64,000 nucleotides of DNA from Azolla caroliniana (taxonomy: Eukaryota; Polypodiophyta). Position numbers and translations under genes: made by a program. The notes below the pieces were generated by a model. The model saw only the letters and a list, made by a program, of their open reading frames with translations. It searched no databases and was not told the origin of the DNA. Positions 52,858 through 63,445 of the stretch are shown here, in pieces. Each line of letters opens with the position of its first letter. Within the stretch, counting starts at the first letter, position 1. The stretch is from contig JBHGNT010000004.1 in NCBI GenBank assembly GCA_043228905.1, positions 12,338,001-12,402,000 of the forward strand, written 5' to 3'.

Positions 52858-55185
52858 CTACTTTGCATCGTGTGTGAGTGATCAAGTCTTGAGCTATATT
52901 CGAGATGCCAGGACGCCGAAGGATGCTTGGGGAAATCTGAAGAAGCGTTTCGCTGCGACTACCAAAGCCAAAAAGCTTCAACTCAAACAGGACCTGAGCA
53001 ACATGCGACAAAGAGACATTTCGGTGGCTGACTACACCTCCAAGTTCAAGGTGATTTGGGACTCTCTCGCCTTTGTCAACGTGAACTTCGATGAGGATGA
53101 AATGGTGTAGGTTTTCCTCAGAGGGTTGACGTCGAAATTCGGAGCATTCCGAATGCTGATCTACATGAGGAAGAATACGCCTTCGTTCTTCTAGCTACAA
53201 TCAATGTTGCTCGTAGAAGAAAACCACTCGGGTGCATTGACAAGTACACACACTAGCATCAAGATGTTATATACGGAGGCAGATCGGGCACGTGGTCGTG
53301 GTGGTTGAGGTGGGTCGGTACGTAAGGGAAGCGGACGACAAGAACAAAACTTGAGGTATAATCGAAATGCCGACAACAGTTTCAGACCACCCCTAACGGG
53401 TAGGGGGAGTCAAGGCGGCGCCGGAGGTCGGCAACGAAAGGTCGAGATAGACTGTTGGTATTGTGGCTAGAAGGGTCAGAAAGAGATCGAGTGCTGGAAA
53501 AAGCGAGCTGATTCGAAGAAGGCCGGATCGAGCGGAGGAGACGCAAATAGGCGTTAGAGATCACACTACGTTGAAAGCTCAAGGCGAGCCGAAATGGGCC
53601 CGGCCTTCATGATGAGACACAAAGCCAACTCAATGGTGGTGAACACCTCAAGGTCGAACGAGTTGTGGTATGTGCATTAGGGTGCGTCGAACCACATGAC
53701 GATGGAGAGCGCCCATGAGCGATGGTCTAGCCTTCTTCTTCAATGACTCTCGAGATGCTTCATTGAAGAAGAAGGCTAGACCATCGCGCATGGGCGTCGA
53801 GAAGGGAGGATGTTCATCCTCGAAACGAATGACATACGCACCGCTATGTTCACAAAGGGGCAAAAAGTCGAATTGGACTTGGACTTGTGGCACAAGCAGT
53901 TCGGTCACGTCAACTTCCCGCGGCTTTGAGAGATACAGACGAAAAACAAATCATTTTCGGCTTGTCGAAATTCGGTAGCCGAAATAGCCATGTCTGCAAA
54001 GCTTGGCAGTTAGGGAAGAATCACCGACTTCCATTCCCAAATGAAAGAAATCGGAGCCGAAACAAGCTCGATGTGATCCATTCGGATGTAAGGGGACAAA
54101 TGTAGAATGTGAGTATAGGTGGAAGTCATTAGTTTTTAATCTTCATCGATGATTACACTCAACACACTTGTGTGTGCTTGATTGAGAAGAAAAGCAAAGT
54201 CTTCTCCTGCTTCATAAAGGTGAAGAGCCTTGCTGAATGAGAGACAGGCTGAAAAATTAAGTGCCTAAGGTCCGATGGTGGGAAAGAGTACTACTCTGAC
54301 TAGTTCTCTAACTATCTACAAAAGGAAGGAATTTAACGTGAATTCTCCTGCAGATATACGCCTCACCAAAACGTTGTGGCAATGATGAAGAATTGGACGA
54401 TTGAAGAAGCGACCAAGGCGATGCTTGAGGAGAAGCATATGCCCAAATTAAACTAGGCCGAAACCGTCAGAACAACGGTATACCTGCAGAATCCGACTTC
54501 TGCGAATGGAGGAGTGTCGTCACACAAGCTGTACTTCAGGAAGAAGCCAAATTTGGCACACTTGCGGGTTTTCGGTAGCATTACGTATATGCATGTGCCG
54601 GAGGAAAAGCGGAGGAACCTAGATGCGAAGGCCGAAAAATGCATTCTCGCCGGGTACTTGGATGAGCAAAAGAGCTATAAGTGTTATAACCCTTGATCGA
54701 GAGCGGTCCGAGTAGGCCAAGATGTCATTTTCGATGAGTCGTCTTCGTGCTACCTGCCTTTACCTCCAACTCCCATCCACTCCATTCTGAACTCTGAGGA
54801 CGAGGTCAGTGAGGCAGAGATTTCCCCTGATGAAGATAAAATTGGAACTCTAGAAGAAATTTGATCTCATTTCAGCTAAGTGGGCCAAATGAGCATTGTG
54901 TTGAACAAACTAGTAAGATGAAGAGCCGGTGAGTAGTTGAGACTCGGCCGTGTAGTCCTCGTGCCAGAAACCGAGGAGATGATATACACCCAAGGAGAAA
55001 GGAAAGAGAAAGATGCTGGAATATGGCACTGAGGCCGAAATGTTGGATCGAAGTGAATCTGACACGGCTAGAAGCAAGGAGGGACCTCCGAAAACGAGGT
55101 CGAGGTCAACCGAGAGGGCTACGAAATCGGCGAACCAGAAGTTGCACCGATCCACCCACCAAAGGAGTCTTGTAATTCGGTATGG
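52858..55185 (+). pseudogene. Copia gag-PR-INT-linker, heavily decayed
   Basis: It begins inside gag (YYFASCVSDQVLSYIRDA), a close relative of 15710-16080. A TAG at 53108 precedes VFLRGLTSKFGAF. The zinc knuckle CWYCG-stop-KGQKEIEC is near 53450, and protease DSG has become H-stop-G (about 53675). After a hairpin insertion (53712-53794) there follow GAG-pre-integrase LWHKQFGHVNFPRL, integrase FIDDYTQHTCVC, RSDGGKEYY, and a Glu region changed to VVAMMKNWT. Then KCILAGYLDEQKSYKCYNP and an acidic linker to LHRSTHQRS, where the gypsy LTR at 55186 cuts in. More than fifteen stops. RT and RNase H are missing here; the RNase H at 61.4 kb could be a separated part of the same family. Confidence 0.85.
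53712..53794. repeat. 35-bp inverted repeat with 13-nt loop
   Basis: The arm 53712-53746 and its reverse complement 53760-53794 match at 34 of 35 positions around the loop CTCTCGAGATGCT. The innermost 28 bp are perfect. It lies within decayed copia protease sequence and would form a long hairpin RNA if transcribed. Confidence 0.9.
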
Positions 55186-56126
55186 TGTCGTGGTGTACTT
55201 TGTACACTACGTAAAATATGTGTGGAGTATCTGATTGACTAAGTATGAAGAAATAGGAGAAATACTACAATAATTATGCTACATGCATAGGGCAGGATTT
55301 GAACCCTGTACCTCCATGTTAACAATTTTAGCCTTACCATTGTACTAACATATTATGAGTTTTAAAGTTATACTAAACTTTATCCCATGTAAATATTCTA
55401 GGTAAGCATGATAGAAAAAGTTATTCATGCATACACACTCATGTTAAAAGAAAAGATGTGATAAGCTAATCATGCACATGTAGTGTGCATGAAAACTAAA
55501 GTTAGAAAAAACATGATGTTTGCGTGTGATAAACTTAAACTCTTCCATCACTATATAAGAAAGAGAGAAAGATGTATAAGGGTTGTTGATTTTTTATAAG
55601 GGTTGATTAATATAAAATATTCGTGGGATTCACGATTTTGCCATCTATTTCTCTCTTACAATCTAAGTATCAATTAATACACTATACTCGTGGGATTCAC
55701 AAGTTTCATATCTTCATCTTGCAATCTATTCATAACTAACCTTATGTCATATTCTTCTTTCTCCTAGTCCAAAACCTGAGTGATTCCCACCCAAACTCAC
55801 GGAAGCGATCTGGAGCGAAAGGCCCGACACAGTGGTGATATATTTCTAAAAACACCAATTAATAAATTATATTCGTGGGATTCACGAAATAACTATACTC
55901 GTGGGATTCCCGAGGTTTCTATATCTCTCTTTCAATCCAAATTCATATTCTTATCTAGATATTGATTAATAAAATACATTATACTTGTGGGATTCAGAAG
56001 TTTCAATCTCTCTTTCTTATAATCTACTCATAACTAGATTAGCCTCAAATTCTTCCTCCTCCTAGTCCAAAACCCCGGCGGTTCCTACCCAACTCACGCA
56101 ACGATCCGGCGCCGAAAGGCACGACA
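55186..56126 (+). mobile_element. Gypsy 5' LTR (941 bp), relative of 16086 element
   Basis: It starts TGTCGTGG and ends GGCACGACA; the ends are 7-bp inverted repeats. It contains a tRNA-like module on the - strand (55295-55347), the inverted repeat CATGCACATGTAGTGTGCATG-type (55471-55491), a TATA box CTATATAAG (55551), several TCGTGGGATTCACGA motifs, and an internal copy of its own U5 end (55766-55836). A primer-binding site TTGGTGAACCCGACGTGA starts at 56130. Confidence 0.85.
55295..55347 (-). promoter_or_regulatory. tRNA-like A/B-box module in LTR, copy d
   Basis: On the - strand TAGTACAATGG (55347-55337) is followed 42 bp later by GGTTCAAATCC (55305-55295). The B-box differs from the consensus GGTTCGANTCC at one position. 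No tRNA fold is evident. Confidence 0.55.
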
Positions 56127-56146
56127 CAGTTGGTGAACCCGACGTG

Positions 56147-57232
56147 AAAACGGGTGGCAAGGAGATAGAAAATCAACAAGAGGCTAACAACATGATGGCG
56201 ATGTTCGAGCGGATGCTACAAGAACAACGCGCGATGTTGGAGATTGCGGTGGCAATAGAGCGGCTCGTGCAACGTAATGGGCAATTCAATGGGAAGGATG
56301 TGTCGCGATATTTGCGGAATTACAAGGTGGAAATGCTACAATGCGGAATATCGGAAGGATTGCATGTGACATCCTTCAATCGAGTGGCTACGGACTGGCT
56401 TAAAGGGAGTATCCACGGGATATGACAACAAAATCTGACATGGGAAGCATTTGAAGAAGCGTTAAAGACCCCGTTGACCATCAAGGACTTCTCTAAGGCA
56501 ACGCGGAGGGGATTCGAAGATTGGGTGGAAACGCCAGACAAGGGGCTGAAGGTCCTCGATGTGTTTTCAACATTCGAAAGTCAGTTCGGGAGGTTGTCTG
56601 CGAGAGATCAAGTTATCCTCGCACCGGACAAAGTGATCATGTTCTTACGAGCCGTCGATGTCTGGGATTGGAAAGATCTTGGAATGCTTGTGGAGGACAC
56701 CACTACTGAGAGTGGCCTCACCAATACATGGGAAAACGTGTGGGACATCGTCGCACAATACACAAAGAGGGGGCAATGGCTTGGTAGTGAAGAAAAGAGG
56801 GTTTCGGAACCAATTCCGAAACCAAGATCCGGATTAGAAGACCATCAACCGTGGGCTCGGGAGACTATGACCGAGAAGGGAATCGATGCAACCACGGTGG
56901 AGCAATTGCTGAAGGAGATGGAGAATCTAAAAATCGTGATCGTCCCACAAGTTCCAAGTATATGGACCGTTGATGCATATGGTGTGATAGCACCGAACAT
57001 GATCGGAGGGATTGCGATGCGCACAAGGAGGTGCTACGATGGGATCTTATCTACTATAAGAGAAATCAGATTCATTCGATGGACTCTCGGAAGCCACTCC
57101 GACCGAACTTCTGAAAAGGCGGCATGAAGAAGGTCGTAGAAGAGGAAATAACGGCAAAAAGGAATTATACGACAACCGCGGGGATACGTGTAGGTGAGTC
57201 CTCTGGAGCAAAGACGTCTTTTTGGCCGCCTC
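56147..57232 (+). pseudogene. Gypsy gag fragment with zinc knuckle
   Basis: After the primer-binding site, frames read NNMMAMFERMLQEQRAML, GQFNGKDVSRYLRNYKVEM, then (after a TGA at 56423) TWEAFEEALKTPLTIKDFSKAT and, from 56474, a 217-codon open frame. In a shifted frame the knuckle CIWCDSTEHDRRDC appears near 56974 followed by RWDLIYYKRNQIH, matching CMWCDSLDHRLRDC and its surroundings at 18187. The element stops near 57232, abutting gypsy(-) integrase. No pol follows. Same clade as the 16-24 kb element. Confidence 0.8.
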
Positions 57233-59266
57233 TTGACTAGTAATCGACTTTGTACGTGCCATGAAATTGCCAGTTTGGTAAATCGATCAACCATTGTGAG
57301 AATTGCATCAAAACCTTTTGAAACTGGGAGATCAGTAATGAAGTCCTAGGATATAGACTTCCAAGGAGTTTCCGGAATGGGAAGTGATTGTAGTAAGCCA
57401 TAGGATCGGTGATGAGGACTCTTTGATTGACAACATATATCACAGCTCCGAACATACTCCTCAACAAAATGACAAAGGCGAGGCCACCAATAGCGTTCAG
57501 AAATTAATTCTAGAGTCTTGTGAACTCCAAAATGACCAGCCATTGGTGAGTCATGGCAATCTTGTAAAACTTGTAGTCGTGGGGGACCATCAAGAACATA
57601 CAATAGATTTTGTCGAAACAAAAAACCACCATGCCAATAGAACTGACGATAGTCATTACGAGGATTTTTCGAGCAAGAAGCACAATCCGGGACGATATGA
57701 TCCAAAACATCCTTGACGAAATCATCAATGGCCATATGATCTCGAATGGAATCAAGAAGAGTGGAATTTTCAAGAGTTGTTATGGCGTTAACTACCATTA
57801 ATCGTAATCGATTAGGACCCAAAAGGATTTATTTTTGATGCTCAAATGCAAGTTCCCCTGGACGAAGTTCCATATAAGAGTGTCGAGAAAGAGCATCTGC
57901 TTTGCCTTACTGCATCCCAGGGCGATATATGATGATAAAGTCGAAGTGAGTCAAAAATTGCGCCCACCGGGCTTGTCACTGACTCAAGACTCGAGCATTT
58001 TGGAAATAAGTCAGGTTCTTATGATCATTGTAGACAGTGATCTGCTGAGAAGAACCTTCTAGAAAATGTCACCATTGTTGAAATGAATCCACAATTGCAA
58101 GAAGGTCTTTGTCATGGATCTCATAGTCGATCTCTACAGCTTCAAACTTTCGTGAATGAAAGGCGACAGGGTGTAGTTTTCCATCATCTCCAGTCTACGA
58201 GTGGACACTCCCAAGTGCAAAATCGGATGCATCGGCTTCGAGGATGAAGCATTTTGTTGGGTCGACATATGCTAAGATAGGTGCCATTGTAAATGCTCGT
58301 TTTAAGCTTCCGAATGCCTCGGCTGCATCTGAACTCCATATAAATGGCTGATCTTTATATGTGAGTTGAGTAAGCGGAAGCACAACCTTGGAATAATCTT
58401 TAATAAATTTTCGATAAAAATTTGCAAACCCGAGAAAACATTGCACATCACGCACTAAAAGGGGCGTTTGCCACTCTAAAATGGCTTGTACCTTCATGGG
58501 GTCCATAGCAATACCATCTAATGATACAACATACCACAAAAATTCCACTTGATTCTAGCCGAAACTACACTTTTCTAATTTTGCGTAGAGACCATATTCT
58601 CAGAGTCAACATAGTACCTGACGAACATGTTCATCATGCTCCTCTTGGGTCTTTGAGTACATTAAAATATGATCTAGGTAAACTATAGTGAAGATATCAC
58701 GAAAATATCGAAAAATATAGTTCGCCATATGTTGGAAAATAGCAGATGCATTCGTGAGACTGAATGGCATCACAGTATACTCAAAATGTCCATAGCGAGT
58801 GCGAAAAGTTGTCTTCCATTCATCCCTTGCGCAAATCCGAACTAGATTATATGCTCCGTGAAGGTCCAATTTTGTGAAATATTTTGCACCACTGAGACGT
58901 TCGAAAAGATTCAGGATTAATGGTAGAGCATATCTATTCCGAATAGTCACTTTTTTTAGCCCTCAATAATCCACGACCAATCGAAGAGTCTCATTCTTCT
59001 TCTTAATGAAGAAGATAGGTGCACCAGCAGGGGATCTAGAATGCCGAATGAATTCGTTTGCCAGATTCTCGTCAATATATTCCCGCGAAGTCTCTAGCTC
59101 TACAGGGGAGGGATTAGAAATTGGGCCCCATGGAGGTTCTTTCCCTGGTTGTAAGTCAATAGGGCAGTTGTATGGCCGATGCTCCGGCAATGTATTCGCC
59201 TTCAACTTATCCAAGACATCTGAAAACTCCTTGTATTTCTCTGGTAGTTTAATTTCTGCTTCACGT
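57233..59266 (-). pseudogene. Gypsy RT-RNase H-INT, decayed (part before solo LTR)
   Basis: The - strand reads [75 protein letters not shown], and [12 protein letters not shown] (YLDD altered to YLDH). Then GFANFYRKFIKDYS, RNase H ILEADASDFALG, and KADALSRH. The integrase zinc region has HDSPMAGHFGVHKTL and CDICCQSK, then DFITDLPVSKGFDAI and MVDRFTKLA. It ends with TKSITSQEAAK near 57240, so the integrase core is cut by the gypsy gag fragment. Stops near 58951, 58600, 58195 and others. The catalytic Asp-to-His in RT would inactivate it. Confidence 0.85.
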
Positions 59267-59987
59267 TGTCGTAGTGTATTCCACACACTGCGTGAAAACC
59301 ATAAAATAATATATCCGATTTTAGATACATATAAATAAATAAATAATATATCAAAATATTTCTCACGTGCATAAGGCAAGATTCAAACCCTATACCTCCA
59401 CGTAGCCAAACCTCAACTTTACCATTATGCTACCTTATCTTTAGTGTTCTACAAATAGATTTAATAACTATAAGTGCTTTATTTGCGCCTACCTTTATTA
59501 AAAGGTAAATCATGCATTTTTAGAGTGCGTGAATATTTTATAGAAAAACGCAAGCAACTAAAAAGTGACTCATGCACATCTAGCGTGCATGAGCACTATA
59601 TTTAGCAAATAAAAGCAAGGATTAGAAAAGCATCACATGCACATTTAGTGTGCATGAACATATTAGAAAAAAGCATGTAGCTATGCTTAGTCTTTCCCAT
59701 CACTATATAAGGATGGGGAGCACATTGTAGTTTTTGTTGATTTTTTTTCTATAATGATCAATCAATCTAAAATATTCGTGGGATTCACGAATTTGCTAAA
59801 ATAATTCTCTCTTACTACCTAAATATTGACTAAATATACTAAACTCGTGGGGTTCACAAGATTCTTATGTTATAACTCTTTATACCTATTCTTTACTAGC
59901 CTTATTTGTATTTTTCTTCCTCCTAGTCCAAAACCTCGGCGGTTCCCACTCGATTCACGCAACAATCCGGAGCCGAAAGGCACGACA
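59267..59987 (+). mobile_element. Solo gypsy LTR (721 bp)
   Basis: It starts TGTCGTAGTG and ends GGCACGACA, like the LTR at 55186-56126. It carries a tRNA-like module (59379-59432 on -), two CATGCAC-N7-GTGCATG inverted repeats (59571-59591, 59636-59656), TATA at 59703, two TCGTGGGATTCACGA-type motifs, and the CCTAGTCCAAAACC U5 block. Gypsy pol of the opposite strand lies on both sides. Flanks ACGT and ACAT are only an imperfect duplication. Confidence 0.82.
59379..59432 (-). promoter_or_regulatory. tRNA-like A/B-box module in LTR, copy e
   Basis: On the - strand TAGCATAATGG (59432-59422) is followed 43 bp later by GGTTTGAATCT (59389-59379). Confidence 0.5.
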
Positions 59988-61170
59988 ACATGAAGTGGAT
60001 GATGGAATTGCTACTATTGTGAAGACGAACATGGCCTCATTCCCCCTTTCCTGCCGCAACTATCGTAAAGAGTGGTCGATAACTCCAGGGATTTATTATC
60101 ACATGTAGGAGAGAGGGATGTGGGGTTTGTGCTTTTCTCCCAGGTCTCCTCAATTGTTCTTTTCATGCAATCAATCTTTGGGTTCCCGGGGAGACCTAGA
60201 ACTATTGGGTGTTCCGGACTACGAATAATGTTGAAAGAGATTATGCTTGCCAAATCGCCAAGGACTATCCTAATTGGCCCGGACTCCTCGACTATATCTC
60301 CTGATGCTATGGGACGTCCATCAATGACTCCTATGGCTACTGGGCTAGGAAGCTTATTCATGAGGATGTTTTGTGACAAGGCAAATTCACGATCCATGAA
60401 ACAAGAGTTGGCTCCAGAATCTAGGAGGCCAAAGGCTAGGACTTGATGACATGTAGATGTGGTAAGCTCGACTTGTGCTGAAAAAGCTCTACTCACTTGA
60501 TTTGATGAAATGGAACCATGACTAGGAACTAACTCTACATAGCTAGGATGGTCCAGCCAAATGACTCCTATTTTGGCCGGACTTACTCGTTTAACACATA
60601 CTCTAATTGACTCAAGACATCAAATCTATTCTCCTGGCATGGACTATGAGGCTTACTTATCTTATTGGAAGTAACAATAGAACTCGATGTAGGGTTTTCA
60701 TGGCCACTTACTTGGTATACTTGACGCCTAGGTTTATGTGGACAATTTACAACTATATGTCCTGAACCGCCACAATATAGGCAGAGGCGATGCGCTCGAC
60801 GTCGATGCATCTTAGCATCTGATAACGGCCGACGACGTTGTGTTGACTCTATTTCCATCGGAGTTGGGCCATCCCTTCTTATGGGTCTAGAAACGTGTGG
60901 AGGCGTTGCGACTACGGAAGTGTAAGTTTGCTTAGGTTGGCGGCGTAACATTTGTTTGGCGCTTAGAGCGTCGCTCAAATAGACGATTATCACATCGCAC
61001 GACTTGACTAATGGCTTCTGTAAGCGACTTCAGAGCTTCAGGGAAAGTAAGAAGAAGATCTTGGACATCATTTCGCAAACCTTGACGGAATTGGTCCATT
61101 AAGGCTGCCTCATCCCAAGGGATATCACATGCCAAGAGATGGAGATCGGCTGCGTAAACTGACGCGAGAT
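59988..61170 (-). pseudogene. Gypsy gag and protease (part before solo LTR)
   Basis: On the - strand from about 61170: ASVYAADLHLLACDIPWDE, FRQGLRNDVQDLLLTFPE, then (after a shift) a zinc knuckle CLYCGGSGHIVVNC near 60770 in a 136-codon frame. Protease GLLDSGANSCFMDREFA lies near 60440 in a 160-codon frame (60496-60014), with PEHPIVLGLP. The Asp is intact. It continues at 59266 after the solo LTR. The gag wording matches the gypsy(+) at 62.5 kb. Confidence 0.85.
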
Positions 61171-61394
61171 TGAGAACACTCTAGAATGTTCTAGGTTATC
61201 CTAGAATGCAGAGTAATCTAGAAGATTCCAATGATATTAGATTTCATATTCTAAAAACTATACATATAAGAATATTAATACAATGGTTAAGGATTTGACA
61301 TATGTACAACAAGGTCGTGGGTTTAAATCTTTTTGAGTCATAATGTGAGTGTCATGATCCTTTCGATGCATGATGTGAGTGTTATCATGACAGA
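61171..61394 (+). promoter_or_regulatory. Heat-shock-like palindrome and tRNA-like module
   Basis: CTAGAATGTTCTAG (about 61180-61193) is a palindrome of GAA/TTC units, and more GAA/TTC units follow. TAATACAATGG (about 61276) and GGTTTAAATCT (about 61320) form an A/B-box-like pair 44 bp apart. It parallels 40060-40260. Probably a repeat relic, between gypsy gag(-) and copia RNase H(+). Confidence 0.4.
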
Positions 61395-61993
61395 CATTGG
61401 CCGAACACCTTCAGTGCGTGCAAATGATATTGTGATATATCAACGACACTAAGGATAGGGCGTTGTTGTATCAGGCAGGAGTAGCTGATGAGTTAGTTGG
61501 CTACACGACTGCCGATTGGGCCGGAAATGGCAGCGATCCCAGGTCAACGTTTGGATTCCTGTTTTCACTAGGAAGCCTCGTGATCACCTGGAGCAGTAAA
61601 AAGCAGCCGATAGTGGCACTGTCAAGCACCGACGCCAAGTATCGAGGGGCGGCTGTCACTACATGCGAAGCCATTTGGCTCAAACGGTTGTTGAAGGATT
61701 TGCATGTAGAGGTGTCAGAGCCGATGGTAATATACTATGACAACCTCAACAACATCCAACTCGCGAAGAACCCTATCTTCCACACCTGTACAAAGCACAT
61801 CGAAGTGCACTCTCATTTTGACCACGATCAAGTCCTCTCTAGAGAAGTCGAACTGGTGTATGTTCTAATTGATCGGCAGGCTGCCGATATCTTCACCAAA
61901 CCTCTTGGCCTAGACAAGTTACACGAATTCTTGGGCATGCTTGGCATACAACATCTCATAGACATGATGGAATGTAGGGGGTTAAACCCATGA
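61395..61993 (+). pseudogene. Copia RNase H and polyprotein end
   Basis: The 176-codon frame from 61463 has LLYQAGVADELVGYTTADWAGN, FGFLFSLGSLVITWSSKKQP, VALSSTDAKYRGA (EAEY changed to DAKY), IYYDNLNNIQLAKNP, KHIEVHSHFDHDQV and AADIFTKPLG. It ends with a TGA at 61991-61993 after GTAGGGGG (polypurine tract). The part before 61463 has a stop. Only the last domain of the polyprotein is present. It is the best-preserved piece of this element. Confidence 0.85.
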
Positions 61994-62256
61994 TATCCTA
62001 GTCATATTGGGGAACCTTGCCAATTGAACTACTTCCATCTATGCATTATTGTATTGTATAAGTTTCAATTTATTACATTCTATGTTAATCACTAGAACTT
62101 TCAAGAAACTTCAGTAGAATGCATCTTCAGGCCCTCTCTAGAAGTTTCCATGCACTCTCTAAATGTTTCCTAGCTTGTATGCATACCACCACATTCTTGT
62201 ATAAATACTTCGGTGCACCTTGATTACAATCAAGGTGAACAACACCAAATACGGAA
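61991..62256 (+). mobile_element. Copia 3' LTR with heat-shock elements
   Basis: It starts TGATATCCTAGTC after the polypurine tract. At 62095-62112 it has GAA-CT-TTC-AA-GAA-AC-TTC, four perfectly alternating heat-shock-factor pentamers, then CTCTAGAAGTTTCC at about 62147. TATAAATA lies about 100 bp downstream of the first site (about 62202). The end near 62256 is approximate; no partner LTR is in the window. Confidence 0.6.
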
Positions 62257-62433
62257 GCATAATTTAGTTCTTGCTCTTTTGTCTACCTTCTCTCTCTCTT
62301 GTTCTCTTGTCAATGCTCTCTCTCTCTATCTATATATCTATCTTTCGCTCTCTCTTAATATTTAGCTCGCCTACTTATCCCTGTCCTGGTCTACCCATCC
62401 ATGACAATTTGTTCACCTTCCCTTTTTGTTACC

Positions 62434-63445
62434 ATGTCCGACTCGGCCTTAAGCCAAGTAATGGCACCCTTCACCCGTTGAGCCTCACCTTCCGTTAGCA
62501 CCTAACCCAAACCCTTCCTCTTCCAATTCATATGTCCTCGAACCTAACGTCAGCCTATCTAACAAAATTCAAGGGCTCGAGGGCGCATCTTCGTGGCTTC
62601 ATCAATCAAAATCGGCTTATCATCCGCTTACAACCCCAACGTTATGCTAGTGATTTCTCTCGGGTCGGCCTCGTTGGCACCCTTCTCTCAATGCCGGCAC
62701 AGGTGTGGTTTGCACCATTGATCGAGACCTCATCCCCACTCTTTGACAACTTTCCTACCTTCCTTGCGGATTTTGAAGCCACATTCAGAGAGACAAATCG
62801 ACGACAAACGACACTCATGAAACTCTATTCCTTACACCAAGGCTCTCGTCCAGCTTCCGTCTATGCTTCAGAGTTTCATCAGATTGCATGCGATGTCAAC
62901 TGGGATGACCAAGCTTTATGCGACTAGTTTCGTTGAGGCCTCAGAAATGATGTCAAGACTCTTCTCTTAAACTTTCCGGAGCCCACATCATTGTTCCAGG
63001 TAATCTCCCAAGTCATTCAATGTGATAATCGTCTTTTCGAGCTTTGACAAGAGGAATGGGGGACTCGAGGCTTTCCGTCTTCCTCCTGCAATGCTCCACT
63101 CACAAGGCCATATATATAAGTTTTGCCAAGCATGCCACGGTTGCCATCTTCCAATGATACTCATACCCCGAGGGAGGTCGACCCCTGTACCCCAATGGAG
63201 ATCGACCATGCTCGGTTCCAACCATTAACCGATGTCCAACGGCAACATCGATTTGACAATGGCCTCTGCCTCTATTGTGGTACCCCCGGCCATGTCATCC
63301 GCCACTGCTTGATGCGTGGCCCTCGTTATGAATCCCACCGTGCACGTCTTGCAGAGGTTTCTCGACAACAAGAAAATGATCGTGCACGTCTTGTAGAGGT
63401 TTTTGAACAACATGAAATCAAGCAAGTCCAGCTACAGTAGGAGCC
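62434..63445 (+). pseudogene. Gypsy gag with zinc knuckle
   Basis: From an ATG at 62434 (MSDSALSQVM) frames shift several times. The main open part, 62532-62924, contains KFKGSRAHLRGFI, VWFAPLIETSSPLF, ETNRRQTTLMKLYSL and ASEFHQIACDVNWDDQALC. Later LCLYCGTPGHVIRHC (about 63270) is the zinc knuckle, followed by a repeated HRARLAEVSRQQEN/DRARLVEVFEQHE coiled segment. It matches the gag of the - strand gypsy at 60.9-61.2 kb. 62257-62433 has pyrimidine-rich CTCT repeats and may hold leader or LTR sequence. Confidence 0.8.

Noticed and set aside
52858-53011. N-terminal extension of the - strand RNase H ORF
   Set aside because: It is antisense of copia(+) gag; the ORF is chimeric across the element border at about 52855.
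59267-59379. N-terminal extension of the - strand gypsy RT ORF
   Set aside because: The first about 35 codons read through the solo LTR; the real pol segment starts at the LTR edge.
52858-61993. Copia fragments at 52.9-55.2 and 61.4-62.0 kb as one element split by insertions
   Set aside because: Plausible by orientation and family, but RT is missing and no matching breakpoint or duplication links the two.
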